DNA of 64,000 bases, taken from positions 62,001 through 126,000 of the forward strand of contig QCER01000001.1 in assembly GCA_003280515.1 (NCBI GenBank). Direction: 5' to 3'. Below are positions 18,437-28,107 of this stretch, one piece after another (position 1 is the first letter of the stretch; each line of letters opens with the position of its first letter). This DNA comes from Prochlorococcus sp. AG-355-P18. Its GTDB lineage: Bacteria > Cyanobacteriota > Cyanobacteriia > PCC-6307 > Cyanobiaceae. Below the pieces are notes generated by a model. That model made no database searches. It was not told the origin of the DNA and saw only the letters and a program-made list of their open reading frames with translations. Made by a program: the position numbers and the translations under genes.

Positions 18437-20197
18437 GTGAAGCAAATTGATTCAGAGAAAAAATTAGATAGATTAAAAATTGGTAAATTGTTGAAAACAA
18501 TTTATTCAAATAATACTACAGAAGAAATTAATTTTATTTCAAATCAATTATTACAGATTTTAGAAGATTTCTCTGACAAATCTTCTTATGAAGAAATAAG
18601 AGATAAGGAAAGGTGGAATGAATCCCATTCAGTTTTGATAACTTATGCAGATAGTATTTATAAAAATGGCGAGGCAACATTAATTACTCTTAGTGAGTTG
18701 TTAAGTAAACATTTTGGCAGTCTTTCCAAAGTTGTACATATTCTTCCTTTTTTGAAATCTACAAGTGATGGAGGTTTTGCTGTCTCAAGTTATGATTCCT
18801 TGGAAGAAAAATTTGGTGGTTGGGAAGATCTCAAAAGTATTTCTAAAAATCATGATTTAATGGCTGATTTAGTATTAAACCATGTCTCATCATCTCACCC
18901 ATGGGTTCAACAATTTATTAAATCCCAAGAACCAGGGATATCAAATGTTTTTTCACCGAACCAAAATCTTGACTGGTCAAATGTAGTTAGGCCACGAAGT
19001 TCCTCTTTGTTCTCTCAAATCAATACTGAAGATGGCCTTAAACAAGTTTGGACAACTTTTGGTCCAGATCAAATTGATTTGAATTGGCATAATCCAAAGA
19101 TGACTCTTGAGTTCTTGAATTTGATTATTACTTATTTATCTAATGGAATTAAATGGTTCAGGCTTGATGCTGTAGGTTTTATTTGGAAGGAATCAGGGAC
19201 AACGTGCTTGCATTTACCAAAAGCACATTCAATAGTGAAACTTTTAAGAGTTCTTTTAAATAATCTTCTTGATGAGGGGGTTTTAATAACTGAAACTAAT
19301 GTTCCGCAGAAGGAAAATCTATCTTATCTTATTCCTGACGATGAAGCCCATATGGCATACAATTTCCCACTGCCTCCTCTTCTACTAGAAGCAATTATTA
19401 CTTCAAGAGCTGATATTCTAAACTCATGGATTTTTGATTGGCCAGAATTACCTGATGATACTACTCTTTTTAATTTCACCGCATCACACGATGGGGTTGG
19501 TCTTAGAGCTCTTGAGGGTTTAATGAATGAGCAGAGAATAAAAGATTTATTAATTAATTGTGAAAAAAGGGGAGGATTAGTAAGTCATCGACGTTTATCA
19601 AATGGTGATGACAAACCTTATGAATTGAATATTAGTTGGTGGAGTGCAATGGAAGACTCCAGTAGAGATGCTAAAAGATTTCAATATGAGAGATTTATTT
19701 TGAGTCAATTATTAGTAATGTCTCTGAAAGGGGTTCCAGCCTTTTATTTACCAGCATTACTTGCTTCAGAAAATGATATCAAAAGTTTTTCTATGACAGG
19801 TCAAAGAAGAGACCTAAATAGAGAAAAGTTTAAATCAGATAATCTTTTAGCCGTTTTGAATAATCCTGGATCTAATGCTAATAAAAACCTAAAGTATCTT
19901 CGTAAAGCAATGGATGTTAGGTCACAATTAAAGCAATTTCACCCCCGTTCGGAAATGAAATGTTTGTCTAAAGGTAGAAGTGATATTGTTGTAATCAAAA
20001 GAAGTAAAGGTACCGCGTCTGTTTTTGCAATCCATAATATGACTGAAAATAAAATTAATTATCAATTGAATGATAATGATTTACCAAAAATGATTGATAA
20101 TGATTTCAATACCCAAGATTTTTTAACATCCACTAAATACAACTGCAAAAATATTAGTCTTGATCCTTTTCAAGTAATTTGGCTTAGTGTTTTATAA
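18437..20197 (+). CDS. GH13 sucrose/glucosylglycerate phosphorylase-like enzyme
   Basis: GH13 regions: LVLNHVSSSHPW, FRLDAVGFIWKESG, LITETNVPQ, FTASHDGVG. Confidence 0.8.
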   Translation: MKQIDSEKKLDRLKIGKLLKTIYSNNTTEEINFISNQLLQILEDFSDKSSYEEIRDKERWNESHSVLITYADSIYKNGEATLITLSELLSKHFGSLSKVVHILPFLKSTSDGGFAVSSYDSLEEKFGGWEDLKSISKNHDLMADLVLNHVSSSHPWVQQFIKSQEPGISNVFSPNQNLDWSNVVRPRSSSLFSQINTEDGLKQVWTTFGPDQIDLNWHNPKMTLEFLNLIITYLSNGIKWFRLDAVGFIWKESGTTCLHLPKAHSIVKLLRVLLNNLLDEGVLITETNVPQKENLSYLIPDDEAHMAYNFPLPPLLLEAIITSRADILNSWIFDWPELPDDTTLFNFTASHDGVGLRALEGLMNEQRIKDLLINCEKRGGLVSHRRLSNGDDKPYELNISWWSAMEDSSRDAKRFQYERFILSQLLVMSLKGVPAFYLPALLASENDIKSFSMTGQRRDLNREKFKSDNLLAVLNNPGSNANKNLKYLRKAMDVRSQLKQFHPRSEMKCLSKGRSDIVVIKRSKGTASVFAIHNMTENKINYQLNDNDLPKMIDNDFNTQDFLTSTKYNCKNISLDPFQVIWLSVL

Positions 20198-20199
20198 AA

Positions 20200-20997
20200 A
20201 TGATAGAAAATTCTTCTATTTGGGTAGTAAGTGATGTCGATGGCACTTTAATGGATCACTCCTATGATTTGTCACCTGCTAGAGAAACTATAAAAAAACT
20301 ACAAAAATTATCTATACCTGTAATTCTTTGTACAAGCAAAACCGCTTCTGAGGTAAAAGTTATTAGAAAGGAACTTAAGTTGACGGATCCTTATATTGTT
20401 GAGAATGGTGCAGCAATATATGGTGAATCTCTTAAAGGAGTAAATGGAGAAATTATTCTTGGAATAAAATACGAATCTCTTGAAGAAATCTTAAATTTTA
20501 TTTCTAATGAAATTGATTACAAACTTACTCCTCTAAATAATCTGACTGATCAAGAAGCTACTCAGCTCACAGGTTTAGAAGGCAACTCATTAAACTTAAT
20601 GCGTGATAGGCATTGGAGCATGCCTTTTTTAAATCCTCCAAGTTACTTAGAAGAGAAAATTAATATCTGTTGTAAAAAGTTCAATGTTAATATTTTCAAG
20701 GGAAATAGGATGAGTCACTTATTATCTACAAAATCTAATAAAGGGAAAGCTATAAATGCTCTTAAAAAATATTCAAAGGTTGAAAATATTGAAATTATAG
20801 GTTTAGGTGATTCTCCAAATGATTTGCCTCTACTACTAAATTCAGATATTAAAATTGTTATTCCTGGAATAGATGGACCTAATTTAAATTTTTTAGATCA
20901 ATTAAAAGATGTTGAATTTATTTTAGCTTCTGAACCAAATGGTTATGGTTGGAAAAATGAAATCAATAAATTATTAATTAAACGAAAACTAAGTTAG
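20200..20997 (+). CDS. HAD-family mannosyl/glucosyl-3-phosphoglycerate phosphatase
   Basis: VVSDVDGTLMDHSY motif I; LGDSPNDLPLL motif IV; between GH13 and kinase. Confidence 0.8.
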   Translation: MIENSSIWVVSDVDGTLMDHSYDLSPARETIKKLQKLSIPVILCTSKTASEVKVIRKELKLTDPYIVENGAAIYGESLKGVNGEIILGIKYESLEEILNFISNEIDYKLTPLNNLTDQEATQLTGLEGNSLNLMRDRHWSMPFLNPPSYLEEKINICCKKFNVNIFKGNRMSHLLSTKSNKGKAINALKKYSKVENIEIIGLGDSPNDLPLLLNSDIKIVIPGIDGPNLNFLDQLKDVEFILASEPNGYGWKNEINKLLIKRKLS

Positions 20998-21001
20998 AAA
21001 G

Positions 21002-21946
21002 ATGAATGATTTAGATATTAATTTTCCTCTTGATAAATTTGAAAAATTAATTATTGATATTGGTTGGGAATCTTTGGATGTTTGGTTCGATTTCTGGAAT
21101 AATCAAAGAAAAATTCTTTCAATTGATAAATATTGGAATAATAAAGTAAATGATGATTGGATATGGGGTTTAGCTTTACCTCTTTTATCTCAGGCCTATA
21201 AATTTCAAAATAATTTTTCTGATAGAAAAATAATTGGGATCTCTGCTTTACCTGGTACAGGTAAAACAACACTTGGTAAATGGCTTGAAGCTATATCATT
21301 AAAATTAAATTTCAAAATTGCGGTTATTTCAATTGATGACTTTTATCTCCCATCAGATGAAATGAAATTAGCAATTAAGAATAACCCCTGGAATGTCTCA
21401 AGAGGATTTCCTGGAAGTCACTCAGTAAAATTAATGCAAGAATCATTAATAAATTGGAAGATAAATGGAGAATTGAATGTACCAGTTTTCGATAAATCTT
21501 TAAGAAGTGGTTTAGGAGATAGATCGCATTGGAGATTAGATAATCCTGATTTATTAATCATTGAGGGATGGTTTTTGGGAATTAAACCTTATTCGGTTGA
21601 TATTAATGATGGATCGATAAATACAACAAATTTGAGTATGCATGAAGCTTCTTATATTTTAAATATTCAAAATAATTTAAAAGACTATTTAGATATTTGG
21701 ACTTTAATAGACAGTATTTGGCACTTAAAGCCATTGAAGATTGAATATATGAATAAGTGGAAATCAAATCAAGAAAAAGAAATGTTTTTACAGAAAGGTA
21801 ACGCCCTTCAAGATGAAAAATTATCTAATTTCCTGAGAATGCTTAATGTCTCTATTCCACATAAAAGTTTTGATTTTATAAAATCTTACGCCCTTTTATT
21901 AATTGATCAAGAAAGAAATTTAGTAGAGGCAGGATTGAATTTGTAG
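21002..21946 (+). CDS. P-loop kinase, D-glycerate 3-kinase-like
   Basis: GISALPGTGKTTLGKWLE Walker A; SIDDFYLPSDEM; LLIIEGWFLG. Confidence 0.75.
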   Translation: MNDLDINFPLDKFEKLIIDIGWESLDVWFDFWNNQRKILSIDKYWNNKVNDDWIWGLALPLLSQAYKFQNNFSDRKIIGISALPGTGKTTLGKWLEAISLKLNFKIAVISIDDFYLPSDEMKLAIKNNPWNVSRGFPGSHSVKLMQESLINWKINGELNVPVFDKSLRSGLGDRSHWRLDNPDLLIIEGWFLGIKPYSVDINDGSINTTNLSMHEASYILNIQNNLKDYLDIWTLIDSIWHLKPLKIEYMNKWKSNQEKEMFLQKGNALQDEKLSNFLRMLNVSIPHKSFDFIKSYALLLIDQERNLVEAGLNL

Positions 21947-22019
21947 AATTTTATGAATTTCTTTTTTTTCAGTAATTCTTTATACATTTTAATTTACTTT
22001 AAATGGTGTTAAATAAAGC

Positions 22020-22265
22020 ATGTTTTGCTGTTTAGGGATGGTTGAGTTTTCTTACAAAAACGAAGGTTCTAGAATGGTTGTCTTGAGATGTATTGGTCCA
22101 TCAAATTTTTTCTTAGAGAGAGTTTTATTCCCAACTGATATTCTTACTTTTAAGGCCCCACATGATTCTAGAGTTGAAATCTGGGGGAATGAATTATATG
22201 GTCCTAAGTTGGAAGAGAGAATAAGAATTTCTGCCGATAATGAGGATTCGACTTTGGTTGCATAG
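22020..22265 (+). CDS. DUF1830-like conserved protein
   Basis: YKNEGSRMVVLRCIGPSNFFLERVLFPTDILTFKAPHDSRVEIWG; start may be at an internal ATG. Confidence 0.6.
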   Translation: MFCCLGMVEFSYKNEGSRMVVLRCIGPSNFFLERVLFPTDILTFKAPHDSRVEIWGNELYGPKLEERIRISADNEDSTLVA

Positions 22266-22354
22266 AACAGTTACCCTTTAATTGTCTTCGAGTCAAAATT
22301 TTTTACAAATACCTATGTTTTATTGATATTATCAAACTAGTTTTAGTTTTATAG

Positions 22355-22480
22355 ATGTATTATTTTTCTTCCTTTGCAATAGGAGGCTTTGTTCCTTCTG
22401 CAGCTGTTGCTGGAGTTTTACTTTTAGTTGGGTTAGGAGCCTTCTTTTATCTTGGTATTAAAGGACCCACAGATTATTAA
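22355..22480 (+). CDS. 41-aa single-TM protein
   Basis: MYYFSSFAIGGFVPSAAVAGVLLLVGLGAFFYLGIKGPTDY; size and topology like low-molecular-weight photosynthetic subunits, but no family recognised. Confidence 0.55.
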   Translation: MYYFSSFAIGGFVPSAAVAGVLLLVGLGAFFYLGIKGPTDY

Positions 22481-22542
22481 CCATAGTTAATTTGTAAATG
22501 GTATTTTTAAATTTTGATGACCTTCCTGAATAGTTTTACAGT

Positions 22543-22677
22543 ATGGATTTAACAACTATTTTATTTATATTAAGCTTACCTTTCGTTTTATTAACAGTTT
22601 ATTTTGGCACAAAAAATGATTTTTATGAGAGTGAAAATTACAAAGGTGATGGTTGCGCTCACGATGTTAAAAGGTAA
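22543..22677 (+). CDS. 44-aa single-TM protein
   Basis: MDLTTILFILSLPFVLLTVYFGTKNDFYESENYKGDGCAHDVKR. Confidence 0.5.
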   Translation: MDLTTILFILSLPFVLLTVYFGTKNDFYESENYKGDGCAHDVKR

Positions 22678-22685
22678 CTCTATTT

Positions 22686-22958
22686 TTAATCGCCTCTAAA
22701 AACACATGTCCATTTACTATCAAATTGCCAAACAGGTTTATATATTTTATTTGTGATCTGTTCCCCTGCTTTGTTACAACTATCTAAATCTTTCATCGGA
22801 ATAGAATGTAACGAGGGGCTAGTTATTCCACTAACCTCTGGCCTTCTTCCTGGTCCTTGTCTATAAGTTCCAATTATTAACCAATAGTTGGCTTCTGCAG
22901 ATTCAGAAAATATTAAGGAAAAAATAAAAAATAATATTAAAAAAAATTTTTTTTTCAT
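22686..22958 (-). CDS. hypothetical exported protein
   Basis: Signal peptide MKKKFFLILFFIFSLIFSESAEA; two Cys. Confidence 0.6.
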   Translation of the reverse strand: MKKKFFLILFFIFSLIFSESAEANYWLIIGTYRQGPGRRPEVSGITSPSLHSIPMKDLDSCNKAGEQITNKIYKPVWQFDSKWTCVFRGD

Positions 22959-23026
22959 TTTTCTATATTAGCTTTTAATAATTAAATGTAAATTGCTATT
23001 AATTAATTAGGTAATTTAATAATTTT

Positions 23027-23827
23027 TTGGAATATTTAAAATTTATTTTATATGGTTTAATTCAAGGGTTGACGGAATTTATTCCTGTAAGCAGTACAGC
23101 CCATTTAAAGATCATATCTCTTTTTTTAGGTATTGATGATCCTGGTGCATCTTTGTCAGCTACTATTCAACTTGGAAGTGTTTTGGCTATAGCTTGGTAT
23201 TTTCGGAATGATATATTTAATTTCAGAAGTCAATCTTCTAAAAATTTTTTTGAATATATCTTACATGAAAGATTATTAAGGTCTGTTTTGATTGGCACGG
23301 TCCCAATTGTTTTACTTGGTGGGACTATAAAATTATTTATCCCTTATTTTTTTGATAATGTTCTTCGCTCAAACTTATCAATAGCATTGGTCTCATTTCT
23401 AATGGCTTTTTTTATGTACTTAGCAGATAATTCAAAAAGAGGTTTTATTAATATAAAAAACCATAATTATTCAGATAGCTTTTTGATAGGTTTCTTTCAG
23501 GCATTTGCAATTTTCCCGGGTGTTTCAAGGTCGGGCGTTACTATTTCTAGTGCTTTAATATCAGGATGGGAAAAAGGCGATGCTGCAAAATTTTCTTTTC
23601 TTTTAGGAATGCCAGCTATCTCTCTTGCTGCGATTGTTGAGTTTATTTCTTCTTTCAATGATTTTTTTTCATTAGGTTTTCTCCCTCTTTTTGTTGGTCT
23701 CATTACTACATTTTTATCCTCTTTATTTGCCATAGATTTCTTATTAAAGTATTTTTCTTCAAATGGGTTGAAAATATTTATTATCTATCGAGTTATTTTT
23801 GGGGTTGTAATTCTTTTGAATCTATAG
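23027..23827 (+). CDS. uppP: undecaprenyl-diphosphatase UppP/BacA
   Basis: LIQGLTEFIPVSSTAHL; FPGVSRSGVTIS; TTG start. Confidence 0.95.
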   Translation: MEYLKFILYGLIQGLTEFIPVSSTAHLKIISLFLGIDDPGASLSATIQLGSVLAIAWYFRNDIFNFRSQSSKNFFEYILHERLLRSVLIGTVPIVLLGGTIKLFIPYFFDNVLRSNLSIALVSFLMAFFMYLADNSKRGFINIKNHNYSDSFLIGFFQAFAIFPGVSRSGVTISSALISGWEKGDAAKFSFLLGMPAISLAAIVEFISSFNDFFSLGFLPLFVGLITTFLSSLFAIDFLLKYFSSNGLKIFIIYRVIFGVVILLNL

Positions 23828-23882
23828 TTTTTTGCAAAAAAAATATTTTCAATTGTGTTAAGGTTTAAAAAAATTCTTTCTA

Positions 23883-24035
23883 ATGAATATATTTATTTCT
23901 TTCCAGCTAGGTGAAGTAGAAGTTTCCAATCTTACTATATTGGTGTTAGCGTTTTTTTCTTCTTTTACATTCATAGCTGTAGGTATAAGTTCATATAAAC
24001 TATATAAATCACTTATAAATGAAGACGATAAGTAA
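23883..24035 (+). CDS. 50-aa single-TM protein
   Basis: MNIFISFQLGEVEVSNLTILVLAFFSSFTFIAVGISSYKLYKSLINEDDK. Confidence 0.5.
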   Translation: MNIFISFQLGEVEVSNLTILVLAFFSSFTFIAVGISSYKLYKSLINEDDK

Positions 24036-24109
24036 TCGGAACGGCGGGATTTGAACCCACGACCCCCACTACCCCAAAGTGGTGCGCTACCAAACTGCGC
24101 TACGCCCCG
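24036..24109 (-). tRNA. tRNA-Pro (anticodon GGG)
   Basis: CGGGGCG/CGTTCCG acceptor, CCACT-TTGGGGT-AGTGG anticodon arm, GTGGGTTCAAATCCCGC T arm. Confidence 0.95.
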
Positions 24110-24136
24110 TGTCTTTACTATAAAGATAAGATTGAT

Positions 24137-24865
24137 TTAAATGTTATTTTTTATAGGATTGTTATTAGATCTCAATACGCACTTATCAACTTCCCAATTA
24201 AAGTTGTCCCATACATGTTCTTTTAATTTGAAGTTGCTTCCAGTAAAATCTCCTAACTTAACTTTTGTAGGAGAGGCAGAACAATACTGCCTGCTTCCTA
24301 TTGATGCAAGATATTGTTGATGATATTGTTCTGCATAAAAATATGAATCAATCATTTTTATTTCCGTTTCTATTGAACCAAGATTTTTTTTGTTTAGTTC
24401 CTTTTGATATTGTTCCTTACTGGCTAATATAGTCTTAAGATTATTTTCATTTGTGTAATAAATTGCTGATCTATATTGCGTTCCCGTATCATTACCTTGC
24501 CTGTTTTTTTGAGTAGGATCATGACATTCCCAAAACATTTTCAATAAATCACTTATATCTATTTCCCTTTTATCCCATATAACTCTTACAACTTCTGAAT
24601 GACCAGTTAAGCCGGAACATACTTCATAATAAGTTGGGTTGAGTTTTTCACCACCAGCATAACCAACAGAAGTTGTGACAACTCCAGGGAGTTTCCAAAA
24701 ACATTTTTCAGCTCCCCAGAAACATCCACATCCAAAAATTATTTCATCCTCTTGTATATTAGGATCTTTTTTAATATCAGTATTTAATATTCTATGAAAA
24801 GAAAAAATATCGTTAGTTAAATTTGCCTCCTCATTATTCATGATTTTTTTTAGGAATTTAAACAT
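24137..24865 (-). CDS. msrA: peptide-methionine (S)-S-oxide reductase
   Basis: FGCGCFWGAEKCFW; GYAGG; YRSAIYY. Confidence 0.93.
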   Translation of the reverse strand: MFKFLKKIMNNEEANLTNDIFSFHRILNTDIKKDPNIQEDEIIFGCGCFWGAEKCFWKLPGVVTTSVGYAGGEKLNPTYYEVCSGLTGHSEVVRVIWDKREIDISDLLKMFWECHDPTQKNRQGNDTGTQYRSAIYYTNENNLKTILASKEQYQKELNKKNLGSIETEIKMIDSYFYAEQYHQQYLASIGSRQYCSASPTKVKLGDFTGSNFKLKEHVWDNFNWEVDKCVLRSNNNPIKNNI

Positions 24866-24902
24866 AATTTAAATGAATTTATTATAAGTTGAAAAACAAC
24901 TC

Positions 24903-26648
24903 TTAGCTCTTAACAATTCTGGTAGCTAATTCTCTCTGCCAAAGTTGTTTATATAGTCCATTTTCTTTTACTAAATCTTTATGAATCCCTTCTTGTACAA
25001 TTTCTCCTTTATCCATGACTAGAACCCTGTCACAAGTAGCTGCAACAGAAAGTTGGTGACTAATCATAATGATTGTTTTATTATTTCTTTCACTCATTTC
25101 ATCTATTATTCTTGCTGCGGTTTTATTATCTACGCTTGCTAAAGCATCATCAAGAACAATAATAGGAGAATTAACAAGTAGTGCTCTTCCTAGTGCAGTC
25201 CTTTGCCTTTGCCCTCCACTTAATGTAATACCTCTTTCACCAACAATAGTTTTAAATTTTTGAGGAAAACTATTAATATCGTCAATTAATCCAGCTTTTG
25301 TAGCGCTCTCTTTAACTAGAACTTTAGAAGCTTTGGGTTCTCCAAAACTCAAGTTTTCTGAGATTGTAGAAGTAAATAAGAATGCTTCTTGAGGAACGAT
25401 TGAAATATTTTTTCTAAGATCATTTAATTTTAGAGTTTTTACATCAATTTCATCTAAAAATAATTGATTGTCTGGAATTTCAATAGTTCTTCCTAGAGAC
25501 TTCGCTAATGTTGTCTTGCCACAACCAACTGGTCCAACTATTGCAATAAGTTCTCCAGGATAAATTTTAAAATTAAGACCATTTAATGAGTTAAATTTTG
25601 AACCGGGATACTTTATCGTTAAACTTTTTGCTTCTAACAATCCTTTAACCTTTCTTTTTAGAAATTTTGTTTCTGCTCTATCTAAAATATTCGGTCTGTT
25701 TTGAAAGATTTCTTCCACTCGATCCAAACTTACTTGACCGAGTTGAAAAGTATTTAAGGTAAAACCTAATAAAGCTGTAGGGAATACAAGTCTCTCTACG
25801 TAAAGAATTAAAGCTACTAAACCACCTATCGAAATAAATCCACTCTCTAGTTGAAAAGTTCCTAATGATAATAAAATCAATAATGAAATTGAGGAAATAC
25901 CTTGTAACAAAGGGAATAGGGTACTCGCTGTTCTTGCAAGTTTTATAGCTGAATTTTGATATAAATTATTATAAATGTTAAATTCTTTCTTTTCTGCATT
26001 TTCTTGGGCATAAATTTTAATGGCGCTTATACCAGATAGATCTTCTTGTATCAGATCACTAAGTTTTGATAATGATTCTTGTTGAGCTTTTCTTTGATTA
26101 ACCATTCTGCCGCCGAAAAGACTTACAATTCCGAGGATTAATGGAAATATCATTAAAGCTGATATTGTTAATGTCTTATTAATTGAAAACATTGAAGGAA
26201 TAGTAAATGAATAAGCTAAGACAATATTGCACAAGCTTAGAACAGTAAAACCTAAAAGTCTTCTTATGTTTTCAACATCGCTTGTGGCTCTACTAATAAT
26301 GTCTCCACTACCCTTTTTTTGAATCCATTCTGGATCTTGAATAAGTAAGTGGTCAAAGAGTTTTTGACGTAGATTTACTTCTACTTTTCTACCTATACCA
26401 AATACAATCTGTCTTGAGAATAATCTTATTAAACCCATACAAGTTGCTAAAAATATTAACCATAAAGATTTAGAAATAACGAAATCTGAAGAAAACCCAT
26501 TTTGTAATTGATCAATTATATTTTTTACTTCTAAAGGGATTACAACACTAAGTATATTTACAATTAAGAGAGCAAAAGCTCCATATAAGAATTCTTTTTT
26601 GTATGGTCTTAGGTATTTAGATATAACTTTAATGTTTAAATTTTTCAT
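24903..26648 (-). CDS. ABC transporter, MsbA/multidrug type (TMD+NBD)
   Basis: GPVGCGKTTLAKSL, LSGGQRQRTALGRAL, IIVLDDALASVD. Confidence 0.9.
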   Translation of the reverse strand: MKNLNIKVISKYLRPYKKEFLYGAFALLIVNILSVVIPLEVKNIIDQLQNGFSSDFVISKSLWLIFLATCMGLIRLFSRQIVFGIGRKVEVNLRQKLFDHLLIQDPEWIQKKGSGDIISRATSDVENIRRLLGFTVLSLCNIVLAYSFTIPSMFSINKTLTISALMIFPLILGIVSLFGGRMVNQRKAQQESLSKLSDLIQEDLSGISAIKIYAQENAEKKEFNIYNNLYQNSAIKLARTASTLFPLLQGISSISLLILLSLGTFQLESGFISIGGLVALILYVERLVFPTALLGFTLNTFQLGQVSLDRVEEIFQNRPNILDRAETKFLKRKVKGLLEAKSLTIKYPGSKFNSLNGLNFKIYPGELIAIVGPVGCGKTTLAKSLGRTIEIPDNQLFLDEIDVKTLKLNDLRKNISIVPQEAFLFTSTISENLSFGEPKASKVLVKESATKAGLIDDINSFPQKFKTIVGERGITLSGGQRQRTALGRALLVNSPIIVLDDALASVDNKTAARIIDEMSERNNKTIIMISHQLSVAATCDRVLVMDKGEIVQEGIHKDLVKENGLYKQLWQRELATRIVKS

Positions 26649-26710
26649 TTTATTTTGCCGATATGATTAAGATAATGTTTCATTTTTGAATATGTGAGCT
26701 AATTTTATAA

Positions 26711-27025
26711 ATGATTCAGTATTTATTTATGGGTAACGAGCAAACTCATCCATTACATGAAACAGACAAGAGTATTATAGATTCCCTTATCACTAAAAAA
26801 ACACCTGAAGATCTTGACTATATAAATTTAGCTAGATTAATAAATCGTTATACTAATTTCCCTGGAGAAATTGAAATTAAAGACGATATTGAAAAGATTT
26901 TAAATTTTTGGAAGATAACTAAAAATGATCTTTTTTCAAAAACAAAAAATATTTGGTCAAAAAACTTCAGGCCTTCTAATACAAATAAAGATTTAGTTGG
27001 CTCAGGTTTTGACACCTCAAATTGA
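26711..27025 (+). CDS. DUF3288-like conserved protein
   Basis: EQTHPLHETDKSIIDSLI...; intact ORF. Confidence 0.55.
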   Translation: MIQYLFMGNEQTHPLHETDKSIIDSLITKKTPEDLDYINLARLINRYTNFPGEIEIKDDIEKILNFWKITKNDLFSKTKNIWSKNFRPSNTNKDLVGSGFDTSN

Positions 27026-27058
27026 ATTTTATCTGAATAATTTTTCTTCAATAAATAA

Positions 27059-28093
27059 ATGTCTTCTAATCTATCAAACGCTGAAATTTTAAATAATTTG
27101 TTGGAGGGAAAGAACCTCGATGAGCTAATTTCTAGATCCTTGATGCAAAGATGGCTTAATGATGAAATATCAGATGTTGAAACAGGAGCTTTTTTGAGTG
27201 CTTTGAGAGCTAAGAGCCCCAATGGTGTAGAACTAAGTTCAATGGCTGAGGAGCTTTTAAATGCTTGCGAATTGCCATTAGCAAGACCAAATTTGTATTT
27301 GGTAGATACTTGTGGAACAGGAGGTGATGGAGCTAATACATTTAATATTTCAACTGCAGTAGCATTTGTAGCTGCATCTTGTGGAGTAAAAATTGCAAAA
27401 CACGGAAATAAAAGTGCTAGTGGGAGAGTAGGCTCTGCTGATGTTTTATTGAATCTTGGTTTGAATTTAAATTGTTCATTAGAAAAAATAATCACTGCCT
27501 TAAGTGAAATTGGAATAACTTTTTTGTTCGCACCGGTTTGGCATAAATCTTTAATAAAACTTGCTCCATTAAGAAAAACCCTTGGAATAAGGACAGTATT
27601 TAATCAACTCGGACCATTGGTAAATCCTTTAAGACCTAATGCGCAAGTTTTGGGTGTTGCTTCTGAGGATCTTTTAGAACCTATGGGAAGCGCGCTTTTA
27701 AAAATGGGTATGAATAGAGCAATAGTCGTCCATGGTTCTGGCGGTCTTGATGAGGCTTCGCTTCAAGGAGAAAATAAATTAGTGTTTGTTGAAAATGGAG
27801 AATTACGCTTTTCAGAAATAAATATTTCAGTTTTTAACCATGAAAATATTGACAACGAAAAGCTTGTAGTTTCTGATTATGAATCTAACGAGGAAATATT
27901 AATGTCTGTTTTAAATGGTTCTGGACAAATACCTCATATGAATGTTGTTGCCTTGAATGCTGCTTTAGTGCTTTGGGTAGCAGGAATTGAGGATGATTTA
28001 AATGAAGGATTTAATAAAGCTTTATTTTCAATGAACCAAGGAGATCCTTGGAAAAAGTTTTTACTCTTAAAAAATTATTTAGCAGCAAATTAA
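27059..28093 (+). CDS. trpD: anthranilate phosphoribosyltransferase
   Basis: [34 protein letters not shown]. Confidence 0.95.
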   Translation: MSSNLSNAEILNNLLEGKNLDELISRSLMQRWLNDEISDVETGAFLSALRAKSPNGVELSSMAEELLNACELPLARPNLYLVDTCGTGGDGANTFNISTAVAFVAASCGVKIAKHGNKSASGRVGSADVLLNLGLNLNCSLEKIITALSEIGITFLFAPVWHKSLIKLAPLRKTLGIRTVFNQLGPLVNPLRPNAQVLGVASEDLLEPMGSALLKMGMNRAIVVHGSGGLDEASLQGENKLVFVENGELRFSEINISVFNHENIDNEKLVVSDYESNEEILMSVLNGSGQIPHMNVVALNAALVLWVAGIEDDLNEGFNKALFSMNQGDPWKKFLLLKNYLAAN

Positions 28094-28107
28094 TTAATTT
28101 CAAATTA

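Noticed and set aside
26848-27495. 215-aa minus-strand ORF over DUF3288-like gene and trpD
   Set aside because: Antisense to trpD, which has clear motifs.
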